From assembly GCF_024448505.1 (NCBI RefSeq), contig NZ_JAMOHV010000003.1:310001-374000 (forward strand): a stretch of DNA of 64,000 bases, in the 5' to 3' direction. The translations under genes and the position numbers were made by a program. Positions 10,847-20,216 of the stretch are shown piece after piece (the first letter of the stretch is position 1; every line of letters begins with the position of its first letter). The notes beneath the pieces are model-generated. The model searched no databases and was not told where the DNA came from. It worked only from the letters and a program-made list of their open reading frames with translations. This stretch comes from Stutzerimonas degradans (GTDB taxonomy: Bacteria > Pseudomonadota > Gammaproteobacteria > Pseudomonadales > Pseudomonadaceae).

Positions 10847-11758
10847 ATGACGCAACCCATTCGTTTTGAAGACAAAGTGGTCATCGTGACCGGAGCCGGT
10901 GGCGGCTTGGGGCGCGCCCACGCGCTGCTGTTCGCCCGGCACGGCGCGCGGGTGCTGGTCAACGATCTGGGCGGGACTGCTCAGGGCGAGGGTGCCAGCA
11001 GCTCCGCCGCAGACCGGGTCGTCGAGGAGATCCGCCAGGCCGGCGGTACCGCTGTGGCCAACCATGACTCGGTGACCGACGGCGAGCGCATCGTCGAGCA
11101 GGCGCTGGATAGCTTCGGGCGCGTGGACGTGGTCGTGAACAACGCCGGCATCCTGCGTGACCGCACGTTCCACAAGATGGAGGATGCCGACTGGGATCTG
11201 GTTTACCGCGTGCACGTCGAGGGCGCCTACAAGGTCACGCGCGCCGCCTGGCCGCTGATGCGCGAGCAGGGTCACGGGCGGGTGATCTTTACCGCGTCCA
11301 CCTCGGGTATCTACGGCAACTTCGGCCAGGCCAATTACGGCATGGCCAAGCTCGGCCTTTATGGCCTGACCCGCACACTGGCGCTGGAGGGACGCAAGAG
11401 CAACATCCTGGTCAACGCCATCGCGCCGACCGGCGGCACGCGCATGACCGAGGGGCTGATTCCGCCGCAGGTATTCGAGCAGCTCAAGCCCGAGCTGGTA
11501 AGCCCGCTGGTGGTGTATCTCGCCAGCGAGCAGTGCCAGGACAGTGGTGGGCTGTTCGAGGTGGGTGGCGGCTGGATGGGCAAGGTGCGCTGGGAGCGCA
11601 GCCTGGGCGTCGGCTTCGATCCGCGCACTGGTTTCGCTGCCGAGGATGTCGCCGCCAACTGGACGCGCATCTGTGACTTCCAAGACGCAGCGCACCCGGC
11701 AGACAACCTCGAGGCGCTGCGGGAAATGATGGCCAACCTGCAGAAGTACGCCGGCTGA
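10847..11758 (+). CDS. SDR family oxidoreductase, 3-hydroxyacyl-CoA dehydrogenase-like
   Basis: A 303-residue short-chain dehydrogenase. The NAD(P) site VIVTGAGGGLGRAHA lies near residue 10, NNAG near 93, and the catalytic Tyr-Lys in NYGMAKLGLYG near 160. The pattern (VNDLGGTAQGEG, then HVEGAYKVTRAAWP) resembles the dehydrogenase unit of multifunctional beta-oxidation enzyme type 2. The ATG at 10847 is preferred over 10829 because GAGGAG lies six bases before it. Substrate is not determined. Confidence 0.85.
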   Translation: MTQPIRFEDKVVIVTGAGGGLGRAHALLFARHGARVLVNDLGGTAQGEGASSSAADRVVEEIRQAGGTAVANHDSVTDGERIVEQALDSFGRVDVVVNNAGILRDRTFHKMEDADWDLVYRVHVEGAYKVTRAAWPLMREQGHGRVIFTASTSGIYGNFGQANYGMAKLGLYGLTRTLALEGRKSNILVNAIAPTGGTRMTEGLIPPQVFEQLKPELVSPLVVYLASEQCQDSGGLFEVGGGWMGKVRWERSLGVGFDPRTGFAAEDVAANWTRICDFQDAAHPADNLEALREMMANLQKYAG

Positions 11759-11790
11759 TCGTCACCGTGACATCCGCTGCCGCGCGGCCC

Positions 11791-13527
11791 TCAGGCCGGC
11801 TGCGGCAGCGGTTTGTCCTCATCCTGCAGCAGACGCAGGGCCTTCTCCCGCGCCTGGGTCAGATCGCGCACGTATAGCAGGCGACCCGGCAGCCGGTGAA
11901 TACCGGCACGCCGCAGCTTCAGCCGTACGCGCGCATTGCTACCGCTGAGAATCAGCGTGACGCCGAGTCGCCGGTAATCCACCAGCACGTTCTCCAGCGC
12001 CGCCAGGGCGGTCATGTCCAGCATGGGCACGGCGCTGATGTCGACGATGACCACCCGCACTTCGGGGTTGAAGCGGCGCAGTGCGCCCAATGCCTTTTCC
12101 GCGGCGCCGAAGAACAGCGGACCGCGGATGGCATAGGCCGCCACGTGCTCCGGCAGGTCGGCCAGGACGCGACGCTGATCGCGTGACAGTTGGCCGGTGT
12201 CGGTCAGCTCGCTCATGCGTTTGATGAACAGTCCGGCGGCCAGCAGCAGGCCAACGCCCACCGCCAGGACCATGTCGAACAGCACGGTCAGCACCAGGCA
12301 GGTCAGCAGCACCAGCACGTCGCTGCGCGGCGCAATGCGCAGCACATGCACGACGTGCGGCGCTTCGCTCATGTTCCAGGCCACCATCAGCAGCAGCGCC
12401 GCCAGCGCGGCCATCGGCAGATAGCTGAATAGCGGTGCGAGCCAGAGAATCGCCACCAGCACCACGCCGGCATGGATGATCGCCGCCAATGGCGAGAACG
12501 CGCCGGCGCGGATGTTGGCGGCGCTGCGTGCGATGGCGGCAGTGGCGGTGATGCCGCCGAACAGCGGGGCGATCAGGTTGCCCAGGCCCTGGCCGATCAG
12601 TTCTCCATTGGGTTCATGGCTACTGCCGGTCATGCCATCGGCGATCACCGCACAGAGCAGCGATTCGATGGCACCCAGCATGGCGATGGCGAACGCCGGG
12701 GCGAGCAGCTGGCGGAACAGTTCGTAAGTCAGTTGCAGTGGTTGGCCATCCGGGCCCGGGAGCAGCCACGGCCAGGTGAAGTCCGGCAGCAGTGGCGGGA
12801 TGCCCGGATGGCGGACGCCATCGAGTTCGTAGCTGAAGCGTTCGCCCAGCGTGGCGACCGGCATGCCGGACGACTCCAGCGCGAGGCCGACCAGTGCGCC
12901 GATCGTCAGCGCGACCAGATGGCCGGGCACGCGCGGCACCCAGCGTGGCCAGAGAATCAGAACGGCCAGACAGACGATCGCGACCAGCCCATCGCCCACC
13001 TGCGCCCCCGGCAGCGAGCGCGCCAACAGGACGACCTGATCGACGTAGTGCTGGGGCTGTTCGCTGAGCGTCAGGCCGAACAGGTCCTTGACCTGCAGCG
13101 TGGCGATGACGATGCCGATGCCGGCGGTGAAGCCCAGGGTGACCGGATAAGGAATGAAGGCAATCAGCCGGCCGGCACGCAGCACGCCGAGCGCGATCAG
13201 AATCAATCCGGCCAGCATGGTGCACAGCAGCAGACCGCCGACGCCGAACTGCTGGGTGATCGGCAGCAGGATCACCACGAAGGCGGCGGTCGGGCCGCTG
13301 ACGTTGAAGCGCGAACCGCCGGTAAGTGCGATCAGCGGCGCGGCTATCAACACCGTGTACAGGCCGTGCTGCGGCGGCGCGCCGACCGCGATCGCCAGTG
13401 CCATCGCCAGCGGGATGGCGATGATGCCGACGGTCAGGCCGGCGCTGAGATCGCCACGCAGCTGCGCGGGGCCGTAACCCAGGCGTAGCGTCTGACGCCA
13501 AGCGGCGAATAGAGACGGTAGGTTCAT
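11791..13527 (-). CDS. SulP family anion transporter with STAS domain
   Basis: A 578-residue inner membrane transporter. The transmembrane part (about residues 20-430) opens with the SulP signature region DLSAGLTVGIIAIPLAMALA, and GLGNLIAPLFGGITATAAIA is typical of the core. A C-terminal STAS domain (about 440-555) contains EVRVVIVDISAVPMLDMTAL. Family members carry sulfate, bicarbonate or dicarboxylates; the substrate cannot be assigned here. A GGAG lies nine bases before the ATG. It converges with the SDR gene. Confidence 0.92.
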   Translation of the reverse strand: MNLPSLFAAWRQTLRLGYGPAQLRGDLSAGLTVGIIAIPLAMALAIAVGAPPQHGLYTVLIAAPLIALTGGSRFNVSGPTAAFVVILLPITQQFGVGGLLLCTMLAGLILIALGVLRAGRLIAFIPYPVTLGFTAGIGIVIATLQVKDLFGLTLSEQPQHYVDQVVLLARSLPGAQVGDGLVAIVCLAVLILWPRWVPRVPGHLVALTIGALVGLALESSGMPVATLGERFSYELDGVRHPGIPPLLPDFTWPWLLPGPDGQPLQLTYELFRQLLAPAFAIAMLGAIESLLCAVIADGMTGSSHEPNGELIGQGLGNLIAPLFGGITATAAIARSAANIRAGAFSPLAAIIHAGVVLVAILWLAPLFSYLPMAALAALLLMVAWNMSEAPHVVHVLRIAPRSDVLVLLTCLVLTVLFDMVLAVGVGLLLAAGLFIKRMSELTDTGQLSRDQRRVLADLPEHVAAYAIRGPLFFGAAEKALGALRRFNPEVRVVIVDISAVPMLDMTALAALENVLVDYRRLGVTLILSGSNARVRLKLRRAGIHRLPGRLLYVRDLTQAREKALRLLQDEDKPLPQPA

Positions 13528-13715
13528 GCCGTGACGCTCCTTGTACGCAATGCAGCAGTATAAGCACCGGCGTGGCGCTCGGATCGATGGTAATCCTCCG
13601 TCCGCGTACGCCGCTGCGAGTACGACCTTGGTCGCAAGCCGCCCTGGCGCGTTGAGCGTGCCGGCCGCGAGGAGTAAACTGCCGCCCCGGTGAGAATCCG
13701 CGGAGCAGAATCGAC

Positions 13716-14003
13716 ATGCGTAAAGACAAAAAGCAGGTGATTGGCGAGGAGATCGGCGACGAAGCGATCAAACTGTTTCTTCTGCCGGAACCGGCTGACG
13801 ATACGCCGCCGTCGCTGCACAAGCTGATCAAGGCCTATCGCGGGCTGCGCATCGATGACTTCGAGCGCTACATCGGTTTCTTCCAGGCCGCCGGCTACGA
13901 CCTCGGCGCACGTGACGCCAAGGGGCGGGATTTCATCGAGCTGGTCGCCGATCAGCATCAGGCGCGGCCGTACATCGAGGTGATCGAAGCGGCTCGTGGC
14001 TGA
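13716..14003 (+). CDS. PA4642-family protein
   Basis: A 95-residue soluble protein beginning MRKDKKQVIGEEIGDEAIKL. It matches what I know of the PA4642 family (PPSLHKLIKAYRGLRIDDFE, then YIGFFQAAGYDLGARDAKG) with a regular helical pattern. In Pseudomonas aeruginosa the homologue lies next to mqoB, as it does here with mqo, which supports the assignment. Function is unknown. A TAAACT box and GCGGAGC ribosome site lie shortly upstream. Confidence 0.82.
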   Translation: MRKDKKQVIGEEIGDEAIKLFLLPEPADDTPPSLHKLIKAYRGLRIDDFERYIGFFQAAGYDLGARDAKGRDFIELVADQHQARPYIEVIEAARG

Positions 14004-14340
14004 CGAGACTGCATCAACATAATGGATATCCGGTGATCGGTGAGCGCATGGCGCGACCGGTATCGATCGCCTGCAGGATTCGCAAATCGTTTTTTTCGCC
14101 GCATCCGGCTGTAGAGCCCGGGTCTAACCCCGCTCCGGTCCGATCGAGGCGTCAGGAAGGAAGCCAAAAGCCGTCCTTCCAACAGCTGGCAGGCGTTCTT
14201 CTCGCCTGTTCTCGGGCACAGATATCCCGAGCAGCGGATACAGAGACCTCCTCCGTTTCTGGCCGTCTGGCTGGTGGGTTATACGCGGCCGCGTACTGCG
14301 GACGTGACAGTTTAATGCTGTGATTCTGGAGAACGCGTTA
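14004..14340. other. 337-base leader region of mqo
   Basis: No gene seen. It contains an inverted repeat, GGAAGGA at 14155-14161 and TCCTTCC at 14174-14180, with a 12-base loop and no T-tract. The mqo promoter must lie here or read through from the PA4642-family gene. A long untranslated leader is possible. Confidence 0.5.
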
Positions 14341-15831
14341 ATGACGCAACACGATAGCGAAGCAGTGGATATGGTGTTGGTGGGGGCCGGCATCATGAGC
14401 GTTACCCTCGCGGTATTGCTCAAGGAACTCGACCCCAGCATCAAGCTTGAGATCGTCGAACTGCAGGAATCCGGAGCCATCGAAAGCTCCAATCCCTGGA
14501 ACAATGCCGGTACTGGCCACGCGGGGCTTTGTGAGCTGAATTACACCCCCGACAGCAAGGACGGCACGATCGATATCAAGAAGGCCGTCCATATCAATAC
14601 CCAGTTCGAGGTCTCGAAGCAGTTCTGGGCATATCTCGCCGATCGCGAAGGCTTCGGCTCTCCCCGCGACTTCATCAATGCCGTACCGCATCTGAGCTTC
14701 GTGCGCGGTAGCAAGAACATCGATTTCCTCAAGCGCCGCTTCGATGCGCTGAAGACCCACCACGCCTTCTCCGACATGGTCTATTCCGAAGACCGTGCCA
14801 CGCTGGCCGAGTGGATGCCGCTGATGATGCCGGGACGCGCGGCCGACGAGCCGATCGCCGCAACCCGTGCGATGAACGGCACTGACGTCAACTTCGGCGC
14901 AGTCACCAACCAGATGCTCAGCTATCTGTCGCGCAGCGCCGGCGTCAAGGTTTCCTACAACCAGAAAGTCACCGGCCTGGCGCGCACCGCGACCGGCTGG
15001 AAGGTCGACATCAAGAACACCCGCAGCGGCGAGTCCCGTGAAGTGGCTGCCGGCTTCGTATTCCTCGGCGCCGGTGGCGCTGCACTGCCGCTGCTGCAGA
15101 TGTCCGGCATCGAGGAAGGCAAGGGTTTCGGCGGCTTCCCGGTCAGCGGTCAGTGGCTGCGTTGCGACAACCCGGAAATCGTCGCTCAGCACCAGGCCAA
15201 GGTCTACAGCCTGGCCGCGGTCGGCGCCCCACCGATGTCGGTGCCGCACCTTGATACCCGCGTAGTCGATGGCAAGAAGTCCCTGCTGTTCGGCCCCTAC
15301 GCTGGCTTCACCACCAAGTTCCTCAAGCGTGGTTCCTTCATGGATCTGCCGCTGTCGATCCGCCCCAGCAACATCGGCCCGATGATGGCGGTGGCGCGCG
15401 ACAACATGGATCTGACCCGCTACTTGATCAAGGAAGTGATGCAGTCCATGGAAGATCGCCTGGAAACCCTGCGCGGTTTCTATCCCGAGGCGAAGGCGGA
15501 GGACTGGCGTCTGGAGATCGCCGGGCAGCGCGTGCAGATCATCAAGAAGGATCCGAAGAAGGGCGGCATCCTGCAATTCGGTACCGAACTGGTTGCCGCG
15601 AAGGACGGCAGCATCGCCGCGCTGCTCGGCGCCTCGCCGGGTGCCTCGGTGACGGTTTCGATCATGCTCGAGCTGATCGAGCGCTGCTTCCCCGAGCAGT
15701 ACCGGTCGCAGGCCTGGTCGACCAAGCTGGGCGAGATCTTCCCGGCACGCGAAAACCAGCTGCAAAGCGACGCGACGGCCTATCGCGAGATCAGCGCGCT
15801 GTCGGACAAGCGTCTGGGCCTGGCGGACTGA
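14341..15831 (+). CDS. mqo: Malate:quinone oxidoreductase
   Basis: A 496-residue peripheral membrane flavoenzyme that oxidises malate to oxaloacetate and reduces quinone, working in the TCA cycle. The FAD-binding motif is [16 protein letters not shown] near residue 11. [20 protein letters not shown] and [12 protein letters not shown] near the end are characteristic of Mqo. The ATG at 14341 was chosen because a GGAGA lies about 12 bases upstream and the next in-frame start upstream adds unlike residues. A strong terminator follows. Confidence 0.96.
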   Translation: MTQHDSEAVDMVLVGAGIMSVTLAVLLKELDPSIKLEIVELQESGAIESSNPWNNAGTGHAGLCELNYTPDSKDGTIDIKKAVHINTQFEVSKQFWAYLADREGFGSPRDFINAVPHLSFVRGSKNIDFLKRRFDALKTHHAFSDMVYSEDRATLAEWMPLMMPGRAADEPIAATRAMNGTDVNFGAVTNQMLSYLSRSAGVKVSYNQKVTGLARTATGWKVDIKNTRSGESREVAAGFVFLGAGGAALPLLQMSGIEEGKGFGGFPVSGQWLRCDNPEIVAQHQAKVYSLAAVGAPPMSVPHLDTRVVDGKKSLLFGPYAGFTTKFLKRGSFMDLPLSIRPSNIGPMMAVARDNMDLTRYLIKEVMQSMEDRLETLRGFYPEAKAEDWRLEIAGQRVQIIKKDPKKGGILQFGTELVAAKDGSIAALLGASPGASVTVSIMLELIERCFPEQYRSQAWSTKLGEIFPARENQLQSDATAYREISALSDKRLGLAD

Positions 15832-15857
15832 TCACTGCCGCGTTCTTTGGCTGAACG

Positions 15858-15898
15858 AAAAACCGCCCTGTCTCCTGGAGGCAGGGCGGTTTTTTTTT
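15858..15898 (+). terminator. Intrinsic terminator after mqo
   Basis: AAAAACCGCCCTG pairs with CAGGGCGGTTTTT around an 11-base loop; nine T residues follow. With A residues on the other side it also works for the convergent small gene on the minus strand. Confidence 0.93.
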
Positions 15899-15922
15899 GC
15901 AGGTGTTGCGACCTTGGCCGGT

Positions 15923-16117
15923 TCAGCGGCCTGCGAGGATCGCGTCGGCCGGCAACGGGCGGCCGATCCAGTCGAGCCGGACTTCGCCTACTTCGATCCA
16001 GCGATGGCCCCGCGGGCGGTTGGTGGCGGTGCACAGCATGCGACAGCAGCCTTGCTCGTCGACGAATGCGTAGTGCTGGCGTGAGCGCAGGCGCAACAGG
16101 CGGCGCAGGAAGTTCAT
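15923..16117 (-). CDS. Small cysteine-containing protein, 64 residues
   Basis: A 64-codon frame starting MNFLRRLLRLRSRQHYAF. It has a basic amphipathic N terminus and a Cys pair plus a third Cys (EQGCCRMLCTATNRPRGHRW), then GEVRLDWIGRPLPADAIL. GAGGTG is positioned well before the ATG at 16117. The frame continues upstream for a long way, but that part is antisense to the YajG gene. I recall similar short hypothetical proteins in Pseudomonas. No function is known. It ends toward the bidirectional terminator after mqo. Confidence 0.62.
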   Translation of the reverse strand: MNFLRRLLRLRSRQHYAFVDEQGCCRMLCTATNRPRGHRWIEVGEVRLDWIGRPLPADAILAGR

Positions 16118-16288
16118 GATCGGACACCTCAACGGAAGCGGTGCGCGCTTTATCGCAGGTGTCGATGACAGGCGAATGACGGAACGCGCCGGCCGGCCGG
16201 TCGGTCTGAAGCGCATCACTGTCGGGGTACGGAAGCGCCCGGTATACTGCGCCGCGTTCGTCATCCCCCTCACTTGGAGAAAAACAGC

Positions 16289-16873
16289 ATGCTGCAGCGC
16301 CTGTTGTTCGGACTTGTCGCGGTTATTGGACTGGCTCTCGCAGGCTGTGCCCACAGCCCGCAGCAGCTCGATCCCAGCCCCAAACTGCTGGGCACCATCA
16401 ATCCGGTCGGCCAGGGCCAGCCGGTCGTCGTGCGGGTTGTCGACGGACGTCCGTCGCCCACGCTGGGTACGCGTGGCGGTCTGTACCCGGAAACCAGCGC
16501 GGTGATCGTGCCGAGCGAGAAACTGCTGCCCAAGCTGCAGGCGCAGACCGAAGCGGCCGTGCGCCTGCTGGGCTTCACACCTTCGCCCAATGCCTACAAC
16601 GCACCGCAATTGACGCTGACCCTGGCCGAACTGAAGTACCAGTCGCCCAAGGAAGGCCTGTACGTCACCGAGGCCAACATCGGCGCAACTCTGCGCGTCG
16701 ACGTGCAGAACTCCGGTCGCCGCTACAGCGGACGCTATGGCGCCTCGCTGAATCAGCGCTTCGGCATGGCGCCCAACGAGCAGACCAATACCAAGCTGGT
16801 CAGCGACGTGTTGAGCGATGCGCTGACCCGCGTGTTCAAGGACCAGAGCATCGGTCAGTTGCTGGCCCAGTAA
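16289..16873 (+). CDS. YajG family lipoprotein
   Basis: A 194-residue outer membrane or periplasmic lipoprotein with signal MLQRLLFGLVAVIGLALAGC and lipobox Cys20. The body shows the YajG pattern: VVVRVVDGRPSPTLGTRGG, TEAAVRLLGFTPSP and a C-terminal LVSDVLSDALTRVFKDQ helix. The ATG at 16289 has a GGAGA upstream; a TTG five codons earlier is a poorer start. Function in the envelope is not established for the family. A terminator follows within 30 bases. Confidence 0.88.
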   Translation: MLQRLLFGLVAVIGLALAGCAHSPQQLDPSPKLLGTINPVGQGQPVVVRVVDGRPSPTLGTRGGLYPETSAVIVPSEKLLPKLQAQTEAAVRLLGFTPSPNAYNAPQLTLTLAELKYQSPKEGLYVTEANIGATLRVDVQNSGRRYSGRYGASLNQRFGMAPNEQTNTKLVSDVLSDALTRVFKDQSIGQLLAQ

Positions 16874-16902
16874 GTGCTGACGAGGCACTTGCCGCACCCA
16901 TG

Positions 16903-16928
16903 AAAAAGCCCGCAATTGCGGGCTTTTT
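16903..16928 (+). terminator. Intrinsic terminator after the YajG-like gene
   Basis: AAAAAGCCCGC, loop AATT, GCGGGCTTTTT. The symmetric A and T runs make it usable from both sides, also for the DUF1329 gene ending at 16992. Confidence 0.92.
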
Positions 16929-16991
16929 CGTTTCCTACGAGTTGGTGCTGGCGGAATGAACGCCCGGTCCCCGGGGCGTTCTTCCTGTGCC

Positions 16992-18353
16992 TCAGCGGAC
17001 GCCGGCGTTGCGCAGGGCGGCCGGGGTGTACTGGTTGGAGTTGGCCTTGTAGTTGTAGGTGTAAGGCGTCTTCTCCTCGTTCTTCATGCCCATCACCAGA
17101 TAGCGCCCGGAGATCAGGTCATACAGGGTTTCCACGGCATACAGCGGCACCTGCACGTTGTAGACCTGCTGCGCATGCGCCTCGGCAACGCGCCACAGCT
17201 GGTTGCGGCCGTCGTAGTGGTCGATCACCGCGGCCTGCCAGGTGTCCTCGTCGATGAACAGGTGGCGCTTGGCGTAGATGTGGCGGTCGCCCGGCTTGAG
17301 CGTCGCCTCGACTTCCCAGACGCGGTGCAGCTCGTAGCGCGTCAGGTCCTGATTGATATGGCCGGGCTTGACGATGTCGTCGTACTTCAGCTGCGGCGAG
17401 TCCAGGCGGTAGGAGTTGTAGGGAATGTACAGCTCGCGCTTGCCGACCAGCTTCCATTCGTAGCGATCCGGCGCGCCGTTGAACATGTCCAGATTGTCCG
17501 CGGTGCGCAGTCCGTCGGCCGCCGTGCCGGGGCCGTCGTAGGCCACCTGCGGAGCGCGGCGCACACGGCGCTGGCCGGCGTTGTAGATCCAGGCCATGCG
17601 CGGTTCTTTCACCTGATCGAGGGTCTCGTGCACCAGTAGCACATTGCCCGCCAGGCGCGAGGGCTCGGTCACCTGCTGCTTGAAGTAGAACAGCACGTTG
17701 CCATGCTTTTCGGCGTTGTAGTCGGTCAGGGTATTGGCGTAGACCACCTCGTCGATGAATTTGACGAGGCTGTAACTACCGTTGACCTGCGGTGTGGCCT
17801 GTGCGATCACGCGGCGCACGGAGGCACCGCGATAGCGGGTGATGTGGTTCCAGACCACCTGCAGGCCGTCCTGCGGGATCGGGAAGGCCAGTGCCGTGTC
17901 GAAGTTCTCCAGGCCGTTGCCGCCACGCACCAGCGTGGTGTTGCGCGCGTTGCGCGCCGCGGCATCGTAGATGTGCTGCGGCAGCGCGGCGCTGCGGCGG
18001 GTTTCGTATACCGGCAGGCGATAGGTTTGCGGATAGCGCTTGAGCATGGCGATCTGGCCGGGGCTCAGGTTGTCCTGATACTGCTCGTAATTCTGTGCGG
18101 TGATGGTGAACTTCGGCTGGTCGGCGGCGAACGGATCGCCGACGAAACCCTCGGCGCTCACCGGCGCGGCATCCACGGAAAGACCGCCGGTCCAGACCGG
18201 AATGGTGCCGGCGGCATTGCCGGCGCGCTCGGCGCCCACCGGGGTCAGGCTGTCGCCGAGCTTGGCGGCGTCCGCCTCGGATACCGCCGCGCTGGCGCTG
18301 CCGGCCAACAGGGCGAGTGAAAGAGTCCCCAATTTGAAAAGTGTCGTGCGCAT
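16992..18353 (-). CDS. DUF1329 family periplasmic protein
   Basis: A 453-residue protein with a signal peptide (about residues 1-22, MRTTLFKLGTLSLALLAGSA, cut after ASA). The mature part matches DUF1329: GTIPVWTGGL, YPQTYRLPVYETRRSAA, RVRRAPQVAYDGPGTAADGL and EKTPYTYNYKANSNQYTP. These proteins resemble outer membrane lipoprotein sorting folds and are often paired with DUF1302 proteins; no DUF1302 gene is seen here. The ATG at 18353 is preceded by AGGACC. Function is unknown. Confidence 0.88.
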   Translation of the reverse strand: MRTTLFKLGTLSLALLAGSASAAVSEADAAKLGDSLTPVGAERAGNAAGTIPVWTGGLSVDAAPVSAEGFVGDPFAADQPKFTITAQNYEQYQDNLSPGQIAMLKRYPQTYRLPVYETRRSAALPQHIYDAAARNARNTTLVRGGNGLENFDTALAFPIPQDGLQVVWNHITRYRGASVRRVIAQATPQVNGSYSLVKFIDEVVYANTLTDYNAEKHGNVLFYFKQQVTEPSRLAGNVLLVHETLDQVKEPRMAWIYNAGQRRVRRAPQVAYDGPGTAADGLRTADNLDMFNGAPDRYEWKLVGKRELYIPYNSYRLDSPQLKYDDIVKPGHINQDLTRYELHRVWEVEATLKPGDRHIYAKRHLFIDEDTWQAAVIDHYDGRNQLWRVAEAHAQQVYNVQVPLYAVETLYDLISGRYLVMGMKNEEKTPYTYNYKANSNQYTPAALRNAGVR

Positions 18354-18588
18354 CGTTGTGGTCCTGTGATCCTTGTTGTTGTGTCCCGGCGAAATGCCTG
18401 CGCAGTGCCGCATGCGAACCCTCATCGCGCGCGGCGCAGGCTGGTGGCGGGCCCCTCGAATTGCCTTCGCCGCCTGGGCGGAGGCTCTAGTTCGCCGCTT
18501 CGGGGGTATTCGGAGGGTGAGGGTGGGGAGCCCCCCACGTCAAGCCGATCCGGCGAAGGGCGGAGCATCAGCGGCATCAATAATGCAG

Positions 18589-18613
18589 CCGTGCCTCTTG
18601 CCAATTGGCACGG
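18589..18613. other. Inverted repeat with 12-base palindrome upstream of the DUF1329 gene
   Basis: CCGTGCC and GGCACGG are the outer arms, and TGCCAATTGGCA at 18599-18610 is a perfect palindrome within and overlapping them. It lies in the 299-base gap between the acyltransferase gene and the DUF1329 gene (both minus strand), in which I see no gene. It could be an operator; the partner protein is unknown. Confidence 0.4.
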
Positions 18614-18652
18614 CACGGCATGGACAGCGGGAGCGCCGGCGCGGCGCCCCCT

Positions 18653-19819
18653 TCAGAGGGGCAGGCCGGCGTTCAGACGGTACTGGTTGCGGACCGGGTT
18701 GGCGTACTGCTGGATCAGGTAGGGTTGCTGCTCGGGCGGGCAGGCGGCCAGGCGCGCGCCCCACTGCGCCTCGGCGCGTTGCAGCTCGGCCGGTTCGAAC
18801 AGCTCGGCCGCGCTTGGCACGCTGATCGCGGGATCCTGCGCGTCCCACATGCGGTACGCCAAGTAGTGCACCGGAAACAGCCGGTAGCCGCAGAGAATTT
18901 CGCGGTCGAGGGCGGCGGCCAGCTCCTTCGGATCATCCGCCACCTGGCTCATCGGTGCGCCGAAGTGCACGTGTACCCGGCCCTTGTAGCCGGTGATGCC
19001 GAGCGCGATGCTGGCGTCGTCCTCGCCCGGCGCCTTGGTGTAACTGCCGGTGGTGGCGCGGGTGTAGAGCTCGCGCGCCTTGGCCAGGTCGCAGGGGTCG
19101 TATTCGTAGCTGATCGCCACTGGCGTCGGTTGCAGCGCCGCCAGCACCTCGGCGAAGGGCTGGTCCTTGCGGCTCATGTGCACCATCTTGAGGATGGCCG
19201 AGTCGGTGCGATCATCACCGTCCTTGGCGCGTCCCTCGGCCTGGGCGATCCATACCGACTCGCCGTCCTCGCGGATGGAGTGGTTGATGTATGCCGAGAG
19301 CACCTGGTAAGCCGCGAGCTTCTCGCGTCGCGTGGTGATCGAGCGGCGCACGATGAAGCTCTTGTTCAGCCGCATCAGATCGCTGACGAAGGGGCGTTGC
19401 AGCAGGTTGTCGCCGATGGCGATGCGCGGGGTGCGGATGCCGGCGTGATAGACCGCGTAGTTGACGAAGGCCGGGTCCATCACGATGTCGCGGTGATTGG
19501 CGAGAAACAGGTAGGCGCGTCCGGGCTGCAGGTGCTGCACGCCCGAATAGGTCACCCCGTCGGTGGCCCGTTCGATGGTCCGGTCGACGTAGGCTTCGAT
19601 CTTGTGCTGCAGCGCGTCGACCGAATCGATCGTGGCGAATTCCCGGCGCAGACGATGGGCGATGATCGGCTTGAGCAGCCAGCCGAAGGTGTTGGCCAGC
19701 CGCGGGAAGCGAAAGCGCAGCAGGATGTCGAGGAAGTCCCGATCGGTGAACAGGCGGGACATGACTGCCGGTACTTCGGCGTCGGCATAGGGTCGGATGG
19801 CTTCGAATTCGTCCATCAT
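18653..19819 (-). CDS. Acyltransferase of the glycerol-3-phosphate acyltransferase superfamily
   Basis: A 388-residue soluble-looking protein. The acyltransferase block I reads FLANHRDIVMDPAFVN near residue 108. Block II-like sequence is RLNKSFIVRRSIT, and WIAQAEGRAKDGDDRTD corresponds to block III. The usual HX4D is not exact here: Asp lies two and six residues after His. LQPTPVAISYEYDPCD is a block IV-like strand. Database annotation is usually 1-acyl-sn-glycerol-3-phosphate acyltransferase; the true acceptor is not known to me. It is divergent from the CPXCG gene. Confidence 0.75.
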   Translation of the reverse strand: MMDEFEAIRPYADAEVPAVMSRLFTDRDFLDILLRFRFPRLANTFGWLLKPIIAHRLRREFATIDSVDALQHKIEAYVDRTIERATDGVTYSGVQHLQPGRAYLFLANHRDIVMDPAFVNYAVYHAGIRTPRIAIGDNLLQRPFVSDLMRLNKSFIVRRSITTRREKLAAYQVLSAYINHSIREDGESVWIAQAEGRAKDGDDRTDSAILKMVHMSRKDQPFAEVLAALQPTPVAISYEYDPCDLAKARELYTRATTGSYTKAPGEDDASIALGITGYKGRVHVHFGAPMSQVADDPKELAAALDREILCGYRLFPVHYLAYRMWDAQDPAISVPSAAELFEPAELQRAEAQWGARLAACPPEQQPYLIQQYANPVRNQYRLNAGLPL

Positions 19820-20033
19820 GCTCTCTGGTTGGAAGGAAACGGCGCAAGACCGCGCGACCTCACTGCGACACGGACGCGCTATACAGTAGGAAGGCGACGG
19901 CGCATGACCCGCGCCAACGCGGATGCGCCCCGAGCCTGCTGTCCGGCCGTGCCTGCCGGATTGTCACGGCGAGTTGCGGTAGTGGGCTGAAACTGGACGG
20001 CGATTATAGCGGCAAGTCACGAGGGAGACGTCC

Positions 20034-20216
20034 ATGCTGGAATCACAGCTTTACCAATGTCCGTACTGCGGCGAATCGGCCGAGGCGCTGCTCGATCTGA
20101 GCGGCGGCGATCAGCAGTACGTCGAGGATTGTCCGGTGTGCTGCCGGCCGGCGGTATTCGATCTGAGCGTCGATGGCGAAGACTGGCAGCTGCAGGTTCG
20201 CCGGGAGGACGAGTGA
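20034..20216 (+). CDS. CPXCG motif cysteine-rich protein
   Basis: A 60-residue protein with two Cys pairs, YQCPYCGE near residue 8 and EDCPVCCRPAVF near residue 31, forming a probable zinc ribbon. It starts at the first ATG after GAGGGAGACGTCC and ends with TGATG, overlapping the next gene's start by one base. Function of the family is unknown. Confidence 0.88.
   Translation: MLESQLYQCPYCGESAEALLDLSGGDQQYVEDCPVCCRPAVFDLSVDGEDWQLQVRREDE

Noticed and set aside
14033..14323. Plus-strand frame between the PA4642-family gene and mqo
   Set aside because: No ribosome site, no recognisable pattern and mixed composition; more likely untranslated leader.
18601..18622. TGGCACGGCACGGCATGG read as a sigma-54 promoter
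   Set aside because: The -24 part fits (TGGCAC) but the -12 part lacks TTGC at the right spacing.
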